A stretch of DNA of 64,000 nt from Daldinia sp. FL1419 (Eukaryota > Ascomycota > Sordariomycetes > Xylariales > Hypoxylaceae), in the NCBI GenBank assembly GCA_025201765.1, contig MU623505.1, forward strand, positions 1 to 64,000, written 5' to 3'. The position numbers and the translations under genes were made by a program. The notes beneath the pieces were generated by a model that ran no database searches, was not told the origin of the DNA, and worked only from the letters and a program-made list of their open reading frames with translations. Shown here piece after piece: positions 1 to 11,200 of the stretch; the stretch's first letter is position 1, and each line of letters opens with the position of its first letter.

Positions 1-720
1 TAAAAAATAACCTAATAGAATTGTTTATCTTATAATATTATATAAATATATTATAAAAATTAAATAAATATTTAATAAGAAATATTATATAAAAATATAA
101 TTTAATAAACGCATTAATATTATAATTTATATTAAAATAATAAAATAATTCCTTATTTAAAATAATAATTGTAATTTTATTTTAATTATTTATGAATATT
201 TATAAATAATTTAAGAAATATTTATTAGATTTTTATTTTTATATTAAAAAAAAATAATTATCCAATTAAATTTCATAATTTGAATATTATATCTACTCTT
301 ATTATTATATATAAATATTTATTAAATATTTAATAAATATAAGATAAATACTTACAAACTAAATTTTATATAAGATATTTAAGGTTAATAATATTTTAAA
401 AGTAAATTAAAAAACCTTAAATATTTAATAAATAATATAGGTAAATATTAAGGAAAATTTAAAATAATATTTAATAAATTAAATATTCTTTAAATATTAA
501 TTTATAAAATAATAAAAAATATATTAATAATTAAATTAAATTAAATAATTTATTAAAAATAATAAGATATTTTTATAATCCTTTAAAACCATTACTTTTT
601 CTTAAAAAAATAAGGCAAATAAACTTTTATATATAAATTTATTAAAGGTTACATAAATTTTCCCTAATAATTTAATAAATACCTATTATCTAAAATATAA
701 GTGGATATTAGAACAGTAAT
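1..720. other. AT-rich block without genes
   Basis: Almost pure A and T, dominated by TAA/ATT runs, with no open frame and no recognisable element. Composition changes abruptly to ordinary genomic DNA near 720-770. In filamentous ascomycetes such blocks are usually old repeats degraded by repeat-induced point mutation (RIP). Here that origin is inferred from composition alone, because no transposon remnant can be read. Confidence 0.8.
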
Positions 721-1496
721 AAGGTAAGCTCTTAAACATATCCTTGGTTAGGTAAATTTCACCCCGCCCATACAAACTACCCATGCACTAATAGGGTGGG
801 GAGTGGGGCAATGGTTGGGCAACCTATGGTCTCCTGCTCAATTCCTTATTCATTCCTTGTCCTCTCTTTAGGTAGGTACCTACCTTATGTGCTAGGTATG
901 TTGTACCTCTCGGGTAAATCCTGGCCAAAGAGCTTGAATCAAGTAGGAGATTCGACATGATATCATATCAAAATACAATACTTTACTGACCTAAATGCAA
1001 TGTACTTCATGTAAGCGGACAATAACCTACTAAGGTACCTAGGTAGGTACTATGTAGACCTTGTATCTTTTTTAGTGCGGAGAATGCAAAGAAAGAGCTG
1101 GTCTGAATTGCAGGGTTGAGTTTAGGTTGAGTTTTAGTTGAGTTACGTATACCTTACCTAATCTAGTAAGATTTACACGGAAACAGAACTTCAATTCAAT
1201 CTCTCTTCCAATATTCGTCGAGCCAGGCCTTGCTCCGCTTCTATTTTCCTTCAGGTACCTTTATCCAAGGTAGTAAGGTATCATTTCATTTACCGTTAAA
1301 CATTGCCGTCTATAGCTTTGCAGTAGTAGGTAGTTTCAACACCCTGCCCTACCTGCCCCAGGTGTTGCTGGAGAAGCAAAAAGCAAAAAGCAAAAAGCAA
1401 AAAGCAAAAAAAAAAGAAGAAAAAAGAAAAGAAAAGAAAAGATACCCCAGGTCAATAGATAATCCCTCTTCCTAGGTCCCCAGAGCGTCACGTCCA
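721..1496. other. Upstream region of LIP2 with simple repeats
   Basis: No gene seen. It holds a 16-bp palindromic TAGGTAGGTACCTACC at 869-884, a related motif at 1032-1050, and a purine-rich run at about 1375-1445 built from five copies of AGCAAAA followed by poly-A/G. This run lies 50-120 bp before the LIP2 start and is presumably in its promoter or leader. Confidence 0.6.
869..884. repeat. Palindromic TAGGTAGGTACCTACC, example of a dispersed motif
   Basis: The best single copy of a motif family present at roughly twenty intergenic sites in this window (among others 1032, 3132, 7317, 7757, 30702, 32341, 36979, 47195, 51084, 52644, 56121, 63393). Its core GGTACC is self-complementary. I saw no copy inside a coding exon, though a formal scan was not possible. 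Confidence 0.75.
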
Positions 1497-2423
1497 ATGC
1501 CACTCCGCCACATCTCTATCCCCTCGTGGTCCCGGACCACGCCGCCCAGGTACCCGACCTATGCCCTGGCGACCCGCGTCCAGTCAAGGTTGCAGCAAGA
1601 ACTGCTGGCCTGGAAGTCCCTGCGAAATGACCCACGGCGACGACCTGATGCCCCGCCTCCGCTTCCCACCCTCATCTCCTTTACCCCGGCCCCTACCTAT
1701 ACTCTCGGTAGGCGGCAGACCTCGCCGCTATCCGCCTCCGAGCTCGCGCGACTTCGTGCTCCCCTCTCCGTATCCTCATCTTCCTGCGACGACAACGACG
1801 ATGAACGCATGACTACTGCTGTGTTCGTACCTGAGGTCCTACATGCGCCTCGTGGCGGGTTAACCACGTACCATGGCCCCGGACAAGCTGTACTGTGGCC
1901 GGTAATAGACCTGCGTTCACCGCTGCACGCGCACTTCTCTGTACGCGATTATACTTGTTTGCTGGAGAAAACTACCATTGCGACGTTGCAGCGCGTATAC
2001 GGTCTCGCTGGATTCACAACTTCGAACCCGGGGGTGTGGGTGCGCAAGGACAATGACCCATTGAGAGATGAGGAAAAGATCTCGGCGCTAGGCGTTCACC
2101 TTCGGCGACACGTCACAGGCCTCGGTGTCGCGGTGAACGTCGGTATCCCGGTTACCGGACCCGAGACAACGAACCCGTGGGCGCGAATTGTAGCGTGTGG
2201 ACTAGGCGACTTGGGCGTGACAAGTGTTGCTGCTCAATTAGACCTGCTGCCTACTCATCACATTGCGCCTGAGGATATCGCGGCAGCGTGGGCTTTTGAG
2301 TTCGCTGAGAGGCTGGGACTTCCCGAGGCTGCTGTGGAGGAAGAGAGTTGGCAGAGCTGGGAGAAGGAATTGCATCTCGAACAGGCGGGACCGGGCACGG
2401 ACGCTGGGTTTGTCCAAGGCTAA
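1497..2423 (+). CDS. LIP2: Octanoyltransferase (lipoyl-[ACP] protein ligase)
   Basis: Single-exon gene of 308 aa. It transfers octanoate from mitochondrial acyl carrier protein to apo-lipoyl domains (pyruvate and 2-oxoglutarate dehydrogenase E2, GCV-H), the first step of lipoate synthesis in the mitochondrial matrix. The LipB signature is plain: RGGLTTYHGPGQ at residues 119-130, the catalytic-lysine motif KISALGV with Lys194, and the acyl-accepting Cys234 in WARIVACGLGD. Length matches fungal Lip2 (about 300-330 aa). The N-terminus is basic and rich in Ser/Thr/Arg, compatible with mitochondrial import. A low-complexity SSSSCDDNDDE insert sits near residue 95. It is convergent with the otubain gene 1.5 kb downstream. 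Confidence 0.95.
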   Translation: MPLRHISIPSWSRTTPPRYPTYALATRVQSRLQQELLAWKSLRNDPRRRPDAPPPLPTLISFTPAPTYTLGRRQTSPLSASELARLRAPLSVSSSSCDDNDDERMTTAVFVPEVLHAPRGGLTTYHGPGQAVLWPVIDLRSPLHAHFSVRDYTCLLEKTTIATLQRVYGLAGFTTSNPGVWVRKDNDPLRDEEKISALGVHLRRHVTGLGVAVNVGIPVTGPETTNPWARIVACGLGDLGVTSVAAQLDLLPTHHIAPEDIAAAWAFEFAERLGLPEAAVEEESWQSWEKELHLEQAGPGTDAGFVQG

Positions 2424-3948
2424 GTGATGCAAATTGTGATTCGTACTACATGCTGGCGCCTGAAGTACCCTTATCTATCTGTCTATACGGTCTATACGTC
2501 ATATTTATACGTCATATTTATGATACCCATCTTACGCAGTTTCGTCGAAGCTTTACGCGAAATGAATCACGTGTTTACGTACTGAGCCAGAGTACGAGAT
2601 GCTGAGGGTCATCGTGGGGGGTTGATCTGTATGGACATATGTATACCGCGATGTTTATTCCACGAAGCAGGGCTGGCCACGCCTCTGCTAACCCAGCCCC
2701 AGGGTCTCCACGCAAGGCCACACCCCTCCCGATCGATCTACACACGCGCTGGAGTAGGAGTAGCCAGCATCTAAGCCTACCTATACCCGACCTTCCCCAC
2801 AACCAAACCCCTTAGCACTAGCTCCAGCGTTCAGCACCAGCACCAGCACCAGCAACCGGACATCCGCTAGAAGCGCTCGGCCGGCGGGCGGGCCGCTCTT
2901 ACTTTATCTATCTGTTCGCCCGTATGTCTCGAAGGAATTGTTGATACGAACGAATCAATCAGTGAAGACGCGCTGCGGACACCATCACCAGATGATCCTG
3001 GAAATCTCATGCAGTGGTCCGCGGCCGATGTCGGCATTTAAACCATTGAGAGAGGATAAGTAACTTACATTACCTACATATTCGGGTTCATGATAGGATT
3101 GGATAATATGTACCTTCATATCTTTACTACTTAGGTAGGTACCTATGGTTATGTATGCAGGCGCGTACTGTGCGCAGGAAATACGAACAGAGAATGGGTA
3201 GGCAAGGGAAACTTGAGAGGCAGGCAGGGAACGTACGCACATATATCCAGCTGGGTAGCGAGCGGCAAAGTGCAGTCTTCTAATCAGAGGGCGACGTGGC
3301 TTGCCGTCGTGGTCTTGCTTTGCTGCACGAGGAATTGGCTGCCTTAGCCAGCCGGGCCATGTATGTACATTACATAGGGGAGTGAAGTGCAAGGGCAGAA
3401 GGGGCTAGGATCGAGGAAGCCAAAGTGTTCGGTGTTTGGTGTGCGGCCGGGTCTAGCTAGTCGAGGCCAATGAATCCTTGTTCTTTGTTGGCTCGTGCTT
3501 CCTGTTCTAGAACTCCAGGTACAGCAGTATTCACGAGATGTGGTAAATGGTAATATGCCTACATCTACTGCAAAACATCATTACAAACATCACGAATCAT
3601 ACCACAAACATCAGATAAAAATCTTATATTAGTTTATGCTCGAACTTTATTAACTCATCTGTGTTCGGCTTTGCCGATCATTTTGAAGGGCCACAGAATA
3701 CACGCGGAAGTGTATTTCATTCGCCCTCTGGTCCGTATTAAATACCAAACTCGTAGGCCTTAATTCTTATATTAGGATACCCGAATATTCCATCTCATTA
3801 TTTCGTGTCGGTGGTATAAATGGCACCGGCCGATAAAACGGTCGGTTACCTCGCAGTCTTTCATTTCCGAGTAACGCCGTGGTAATACACGGCATCTGTC
3901 GCCGCACCCAAACGGAAGAATGCTAATTGGACCGGGGAAAAACCACCT
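2424..3948. other. Intergenic, between convergent genes
   Basis: No supported gene. A 135-codon open frame on the minus strand (2985-3392) resembles nothing I know and is not used. The stretch contains CAG/CAC-type imperfect repeats at about 2825-2855 and a TAGGTAGGTACCTA motif at about 3132-3145. It should contain the 3' ends of LIP2 and the otubain gene. Confidence 0.5.
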
Positions 3949-6204
3949 CTAACCCCTGTTCTCTTTTTTGATGACCGCGCAATGCTCGCTACTCCGTTTC
4001 CGACCGCTGCCTTTTCCATGTGGTATCTCTTCATCCGCCTCTGGCCTGTACATCTCAGGCTGGAAATTCATATTGTTGTAATGAGCCACATTGAAGTGGC
4101 TGTTCTTGAAAGTATTTGTCGTGAAAGCCGGCTCGTGGAAGGTGTTCGTCTCGACTAAGTCAGGGAAATTGTATTTGCTGAAGCGCAGGGGGTGCACTGT
4201 CATAGGAGTCGCTGGTTGCTGTTGTGGAGGACTTGGCTGCGGAGGTGGAGGCCCCGTAGTCAAGCCATCTGAAAACGGCTGCGGCATCCATGGCGATTGC
4301 GGAGAATGGGCATAAGGATCTGTCATAGGAGATGGGGCGGCGGGAGATCCCAAAGGAGACATGTCGGGCATACCAAAGCCAGGTATCAAAGCCAATGTAC
4401 TCATGTCCACAGGGAAATCTTGCAGTGGCATGTCCGTGCTTTCTATCTCTTGGTGCGTAAAGGGTGTTGCCCGATTAATCGACAATGTGGTAGGAGCAGG
4501 CGGCATAGGTGGAGCCTGAATAACAGAATCACGATAAAGAATATCGTAATGACCCGGACGATATAGCAGGTAGATCATAGGACCTAATGTAGCTGGATCT
4601 TGACCATTAGCCTCCTCGGGCATCCGGTGAATATTGACTTCTACACCCTCGCTCCGGTCTAAGTAGGCAATCTCGAGTACGATATTCGCCGGTTTTAGTA
4701 GCACGTCGTGAAGTAGCACAACACCTATGTGGTCGATCTCCCGATCAATAGGCAGGATGGTATTTTCAACGTAGGTCTCGACGCCATCTGTTATCCAAGG
4801 TTCGTATTGCTGGTACTCGGCCTTCAACCACGACGATGCGAGCAAGCGCTGATGATAGACGATGGATTGCGATGCTTCAGGGTTATTGAACGTTTTCATC
4901 ACAACCGGCATGGCATCTTGACCATTAGACATGGCTCTGATGATCTCGTTGAACAAGTCAAATGTGACGGAAACCATATCCTCGAACAACCAGGCATTAT
5001 GTCCCCCAACAGTTTCGATTAGGTTGTTGAAGCTTGTCAGCCGAGCCAACTCGCCTTGCGCCTGATTTATATCGCCACATCGTACCAACGCCTCGAAGTA
5101 ACCGAACGCGATCGCTATAATATAGCACAAGGTCAACTTAGCACACGATAAGTTGAAAAAACGAGGAGAGGTGACGAGAAGGATTGAGATTTGTCCCCAC
5201 TACATTGCCTTATCTTCAAAGGCAGATCATCGATCGATCGAAGAATATTCTAGATAATAGACCCAGATCCCGAATTTACTTGGCTACGCATGAACTGCGG
5301 GGTATGCGTACGTGATGCAGGAGGGTCCTCGGGATAGATTGGGTAGGAAATATGTCAGAACTCACCTCGCCAACCGCAATTGCCGTCGCCTTGGACAGGA
5401 CGGTAGTGGGAATAAGTTTGGGGTAGTGCCTGCGATGTCATAACGAGTCAATTGGAGGTGTTCGATTTTGGATCTTAGCCTGAGGAATTGACTAACCATG
5501 GTTTTGGCGACGTATATGGGATCTGCTTTCGCATATTCTTCCGTGATTATCGTGCTCGGTCTTCTGTCGCCAACTAAGGGACCCTGTACGTCGTTGAAAT
5601 GTGAGCGTTCTGGTGTTCCCAGTTGAGAGGAGGGGCAGTGTGCAAAAGCGCGCAGGACGGGAGGCAATGGAAGCTAGGTAGCTAGCTGCCTTTGGTACCT
5701 GTGTAGATAGGATCATGAAAAACGACATTGATGGCAAGGTAATTAAACGTATCTTACCGCTAGCTGAGGTTCGAACTCGCGAGCCGCAGCTTCTTGCTGG
5801 GCGAGATCAGTTGGTAGTTGAGGTTCCATCTTGATGTTGCGATGACTGTGATGGTGATTGTGGGGTATCGCAGGATTGTTGGTGTTGGTATTGGTATTGG
5901 TATTGGTATTGGTGCTGTTGTAAGGAATATGACCGTGGTTGTTTGCGGAAGGCGGTATTAGAGAATTATGGCTGTGGCAGATGGGAGAAGCAAAAAAGTC
6001 GACGGTTGTTGGTCTACCGCCTACGACTGCGCCGGCACCGCCAGCTTGCGCTGTCCCGAATTGTCCCAGCGGAGTGGGCTGAAAGGCGTATTCGGGAACT
6101 TCTGCGTTGGCTATGTGGATTCCATAGGAAGCGTACGAATATGGAGTGGGTTGAGGCTGGAACATGCCTGTGCCTGGGCTTGATGAGCCAGAGCTTGACC
6201 CCAA
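3949..6204 (-). CDS. Otubain-type ubiquitin thioesterase (peptidase C65)
   Basis: Four exons on the minus strand: 5758-6204, 5497-5583, 5366-5429 and 3949-5114, joining in frame to 587 aa. Otubains cleave isopeptide-linked ubiquitin chains. The exon 3/4 junction rebuilds the active-site block QGDGNCGWRAIAFGYFE, with catalytic Cys196 and preceding Asp193. The catalytic histidine is His388 in YRPGHYDILY. The first 150 residues are low complexity, with a (Asn-Thr)n run encoded by a TTGGTA-type microsatellite at about 5879-5921. The last 190 residues are Pro/Gln/Met-rich and end in a basic tail. Introns have GTAAGA, GTTAGT and GTGAGT donors. The true start could instead be Met14 (position 6165). 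A CT-rich coding-strand tract (about 6420-6545) lies upstream as in many fungal promoters. Confidence in the family is high; the N-terminus is less certain. Confidence 0.93.
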
Positions 6205-8253
6205 GCTTGGGAGCTTCGGGTCATGAAAGCTCTAAGTACGTAACCGGGTGGATGGTCTTTGAAGTTCGGGGTGGGCTTTCTAGCTGCAAGTAGCTCAGAG
6301 CTCATAGATTAAGAAAAAAAAACAATAACAGCTTAGATCCCGTCTGCGTCTGGGTCCGCCTGGCTGCTCTCGTGCACGGGAATTATTAGACTTTCTCTTT
6401 GGGCTGTAACCAGCAGCGACGGATAAAAGAGAAACGAGAGTGATAGGAAAAGGGAATTCAGGGAAAAGAGAGAGAAGGAGCAGGAGGTAAGAGGTAGAGG
6501 AAGAGGGAGAAGGAGGAAAAAGAAGAAAGTAAGAGAAGACAAGAGGGGATCCAGAGAGTTGGTAACTGGCGGGTTTTGTCTAAAAGGAAGATGAGCACCG
6601 AGAAGCGATCAATCAATGTCCATCAAAGTCGGGGTTACACATCCTAGCGGTAGTGGTACCGACCCCCCTGTAGGTAGTAACATGGAGATGGGGTTGCTTA
6701 TATGTTAAGTGGTAAGTGCACCTTAGACCACAAGGAAAAATAAAGCTGCAAGCTACACGCCCACCCGTGTTAGGTACTTGACTGTATACTTGGTTGTATA
6801 CAAGTAGGGTGTATATATAGATTCGCAAATCAGATAGTCGCGCAAATGTATATTAATGTATTTACTATACGTACACATAGGTATACCCTAGGCATGTAAA
6901 AGTACAGGTATACCTCAAGATATGTAGGTATATAGGTAGGTACTAAAGCAGTAACCCTACATCGATTGGATATGCGTATGTGAAGGACAGAGAGATTTAC
7001 CCCTTGTAGAATCTGGGCAATTCTATCGCTTTTCTAACCGATGCCCAGAATAGCTCTAGGTGAAGTCGTTTGGAACTCTGAGTCGTTGACAATTTGCGCA
7101 ATCCCTACCTCCTAGGTACGGGTTAGGTACATTTACATAAATGCATCACTTAATTAGTGATGTACGTCAATTGAACCACGTATATTTGGTTATGTAAACT
7201 ATATGTGCATACCTAGGTATCCATTATCTCCCGCAGGAGGTTCAATGTTTCGACGGGAAGTTCCCGTTATTATTTTCAGAGATAAAGTGCAGTACCCCAC
7301 TCGCGATACACGTATACCTAGGTACCTACCTAAGGTAGGTATTGTAATAGGCAGCGTTAGGGTATGTCCAAACGCTTCAGAAGGATCGCACATTATCTAT
7401 TCCATGTATGCATACACTTTTACTCCGTATGTAGCTTCCTAGAAACTCCTTACAAAGCTTCTACCTATAATATAAATCTAATATATGTAATCGATGACCT
7501 ATCCAATCTATCTGCAATATGTGAGTATGTAAGAAGACAAAGTCCACGACTTACACGTGCAGGAGTAGGCAGACCCCTGAGAGTGTTACCTAGGAAGATC
7601 CCCTGTAAATTAGGATGCTCTAGGTATACTCCAGGTAGTACCTACCTGGTAATTACTCAGGTCTGTGCGCTTGTGATCGCTAGCCGACGTCAAGCCTGGC
7701 AAGCTCGAAGCACAAGAGATCAACAGGTAAAACGGTTAGGTACCGAGTAGCACAGTGGTACCTACCTAGGTACATGTAGGTATAGATAATAGAACTACGT
7801 TAACTACCTCATAGGTACTACCTACATCCTCGTCGACGTCCATATGATATGATGTACAGTAACTAACTTAAAGCTACTTAAAGGTATAATTTGGACCGCT
7901 AAGGAAGAATGCATTGAATGCGAATGCGTAGGGTCAGTAATCGCTAACTTCTGCCTTGGGACGCGAGAAGGAAACTCGCTTTTACCACCCTACCGCATAT
8001 CTTTCTTAGGTATGCATAAACCACACCTCTATAGCCTTACCTACAATTCATCTTCAATTGCTTAGGTATGTATCCTTAGTACTTAAATAGTACTTACTTC
8101 TTATTACTTTATGTACCTACCCTAGGCACCTAGATTGGCAATTATACGAGTAGATGATGTACCGACCTTGTGGCTTATCTGACTGGATGGTGGCTGGGCA
8201 TCATGTGCAACGATTCCAAGCATTGCTTCGAGCATTGGCTCAACATTCACTCA

Positions 8254-8281
8254 GGATGGTGGATGGTGGATGGTGGATGGT
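8254..8281. repeat. GGATGGT tandem repeat
   Basis: About four copies of the 7-base unit GGATGGT inside the gene desert; no associated gene. Confidence 0.8.
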
Positions 8282-11200
8282 CCGACAACCAAGTAACCAA
8301 GGCAAAAGGCAACAAACAGAACATACGCTATCGTCGGTTAATCCAATGGTCATTTTACTAGTAGTAAGTAATTCTACTAGTAAGTGTTATGACCGCTGAC
8401 TTTTATCTGCCCAAAAATATCGTGATGATCATGCTTGTTGTCCTCACTCGACGCATTAGACCAACTGCAACAGCTAGCTAGCATAAAAAGTTCATGATTA
8501 TCATCGTGTCCGTTTGATAAGCCGGACCCAATACAATATCATCCATACATATAACATATTCGTATAGGAGTCCCGATCTCGGTTCCAACTAGGTTTACCA
8601 TGGTTCGCATCACGGTCTATTTGTCCATCAGTCTACTATTTTTGACATATCATTTCTAACCGTCAGTTTCCACATACTACTACTACTAATAATGCTGCAT
8701 GTAGGAGGTACTGCGGCTGTACTGCGGTTTATCTGGGTATAACAGTACGTTTGAATCAAGAATCCTTCACACTATCAGACCCGAGAGAACTTTACCCAGA
8801 TCTTTCCTTACCCCAGACTGGTGCTTACGATGGGATGCAGCACCATGCTCTGATGGGTAAGGTATATCGATGGCCAAGACCGCTACGTACCTTCTCCCAT
8901 GGATACCCGCGGGGGGTCGCAAAGCACGATCGTTACGCGATATCGTCAACTTCACACGGTATCGGGGCTTGGGAGCTAGGTAGTGCATATTCTAAGCCCC
9001 ATGCGTCGGTGGTCTCTCAGTTGGGTCATTTGATTAATTTTAACCATAAAAACCGGCGAGAAAGACATGGGCAATATTTCGACTAGCTTGCCAGGTCAGC
9101 CCAGGAATCAGGATTCTCCGGCGCCAAAAAGGAAATCTCTCCAGCGGCTGAACCGTTACAGAATTGCTAGGGCAGACCGGAAAACGCAAAGCAAATGGAA
9201 AGCAAAACCAGCAAGCAAGCCAGCCAGCCAGCAAGTCGTAGTAAGGTAGCAGGGAAACGTCATTCGGTGGCAATTATACCCAAACAATAGGTGATACATA
9301 ATACCTACCCATACATACATACTACCCGACTACATATCATACATAATCATACATACCATACATACGTGGTATATCGTCGGTTCATGGACCCAACTAGCGT
9401 AAAACTCCATGCGCATGGGTCGGGATATGAGTTGGTGGCACAAGCTAGGCCAGCACAAGAAAAAAAAAGCCACCGTAGCACAGCATCGCAAGCGAAGAGA
9501 GAGAAAACAAAAAGTACTATCCAAGTCATCCTCTAAACGACGTTGAACTAGACCAATCCATCCACCAATCCGCATCGCGCTCAGCGTGACAAGCTTTTTG
9601 AGGAACATCATCAGAATTGGTGCTCAGGTGAGCCTCATGATGGCGCGAGATAGATGCGCCGAGTAACTGCCTAAGTGAGTAACGCTTTATTAAAAAGCCA
9701 ATCTAGAATGTGTGGGAGTAACGTCGTTGCTTCTGACCATATACGGACCTGCGAGGGGAAGGCCACGTAGGATCCATGGGTCTAATTTTTTTTTCTCTTT
9801 CTTTTGCCTCGTCCTTAAGAGGATTCGATTAAGACCCTCGGAATCCCTAGGGCTGAAAAGACGGTGTGAGATGAAATTAGGTCTATATGCCTTCTTCGAA
9901 GAACAATACCGCGACGATCGTCCAATAACTAGCAATAGTAGGTTGAGATTGGTAATAAAGAGCGGATATATCTGCTTAGGGACCTCCTTCACGCAGTTCA
10001 CCTTGTAAGTCAAGCTAAGGCCCGGACTTATACCTATCTGATATCCGTCAGTTGAAGGATCGTGGGTGAACTCCAACGGGACCCATGCCAAGTACCACCT
10101 ATTACTACGTACATAATGTATGAGTATTCTAGGCAGGTTTAACCCCGCCTTCCCACCGCCACCGCAACACGGTACTGGATCAATCTAGGACTTATATGGC
10201 GATAAACCAGCACCGGTATGTACGCCAAGGGGTTAATAGGGTTGCAAATTCTATACGCTACGGCTCTCTATCACTGAACGAAGGTCTTATACGTTCTCCG
10301 AACTCTAGAAATATTCAATGGTACCGATTTACTCCAATGGGTATGTATGTCTACCTGCGTTAGGTTTCTTCTGTAAACTAACCGAAGGCGTCGGTAATGA
10401 GTTTCCCTATTGGCGTCATCTATCGAACATCCGAGATTTCTTCCAGAACATCTTATTTGCATACACGTCTTACAACCAGCTTATTCACATCAACGTTGCC
10501 TAATATTGGAGAATTCGAGCCTCCGCAAGCAAACCCTTAGGTTAGTCCGTTCTCCAAATCGGCCAGCTTCGCCTGCTAGGTATATTAATATTAAACCCGG
10601 AGGCGGTGGACTAGAAAATGCTTCACTTGTTACCGCGAAGTGGATCAATGATTACATGTTGGAATATGTTTTCTATTTACGTCGAGGTCACCCCTCTCGG
10701 CCTATAGTGACACCTTTGGAAACACCGGGATATGTGACTCCCAGAAGAAAATACGGCCGCTGCTCTTGTGATTCGCTGGTTGTCATTCCATCCAAACCAC
10801 ACAGCTGTTATACTTCGGCTTCTAGTCAAAGTTATCGGGGACTAAAGCCGCTCTCGGTAGCGATCTAGCATACCCCGGAACTCTCGGATCATTAACGAGT
10901 AATGCATTAATACGTGCATGAAAAGATATCAGGGTCCAGAGAGTGGGTTATTAGTTGTTCATCTAACAGAGAAGCGGGACTATCCATCTACCTTACCTCC
11001 CTCGTCACGATTTTAACTGATCTCCCTGACGTACTAGACTACGGTTCCCCTAACAGATTGTTATTTATGCATCGATTAGAGCTTAAGCTAAGCTTGGAGT
11101 CTATGGAAGCATCCGGATTTGCCGTGAGATCTGCATAAATTCGAAGAGATCGACAATTGTCCGCCGCCGTACAATTGGGACAGCCTAGTTACCCGGCGTG

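Noticed and set aside
9690..10091. Overlapping ORFs on both strands
   Set aside because: Neither translation resembles a known protein, and the K/L-rich segment comes from a poly-T/A run.
10410..10868. 152-codon plus-strand ORF in the gene desert
   Set aside because: Composition and content look random, and no splice partners or homology could be recognised.
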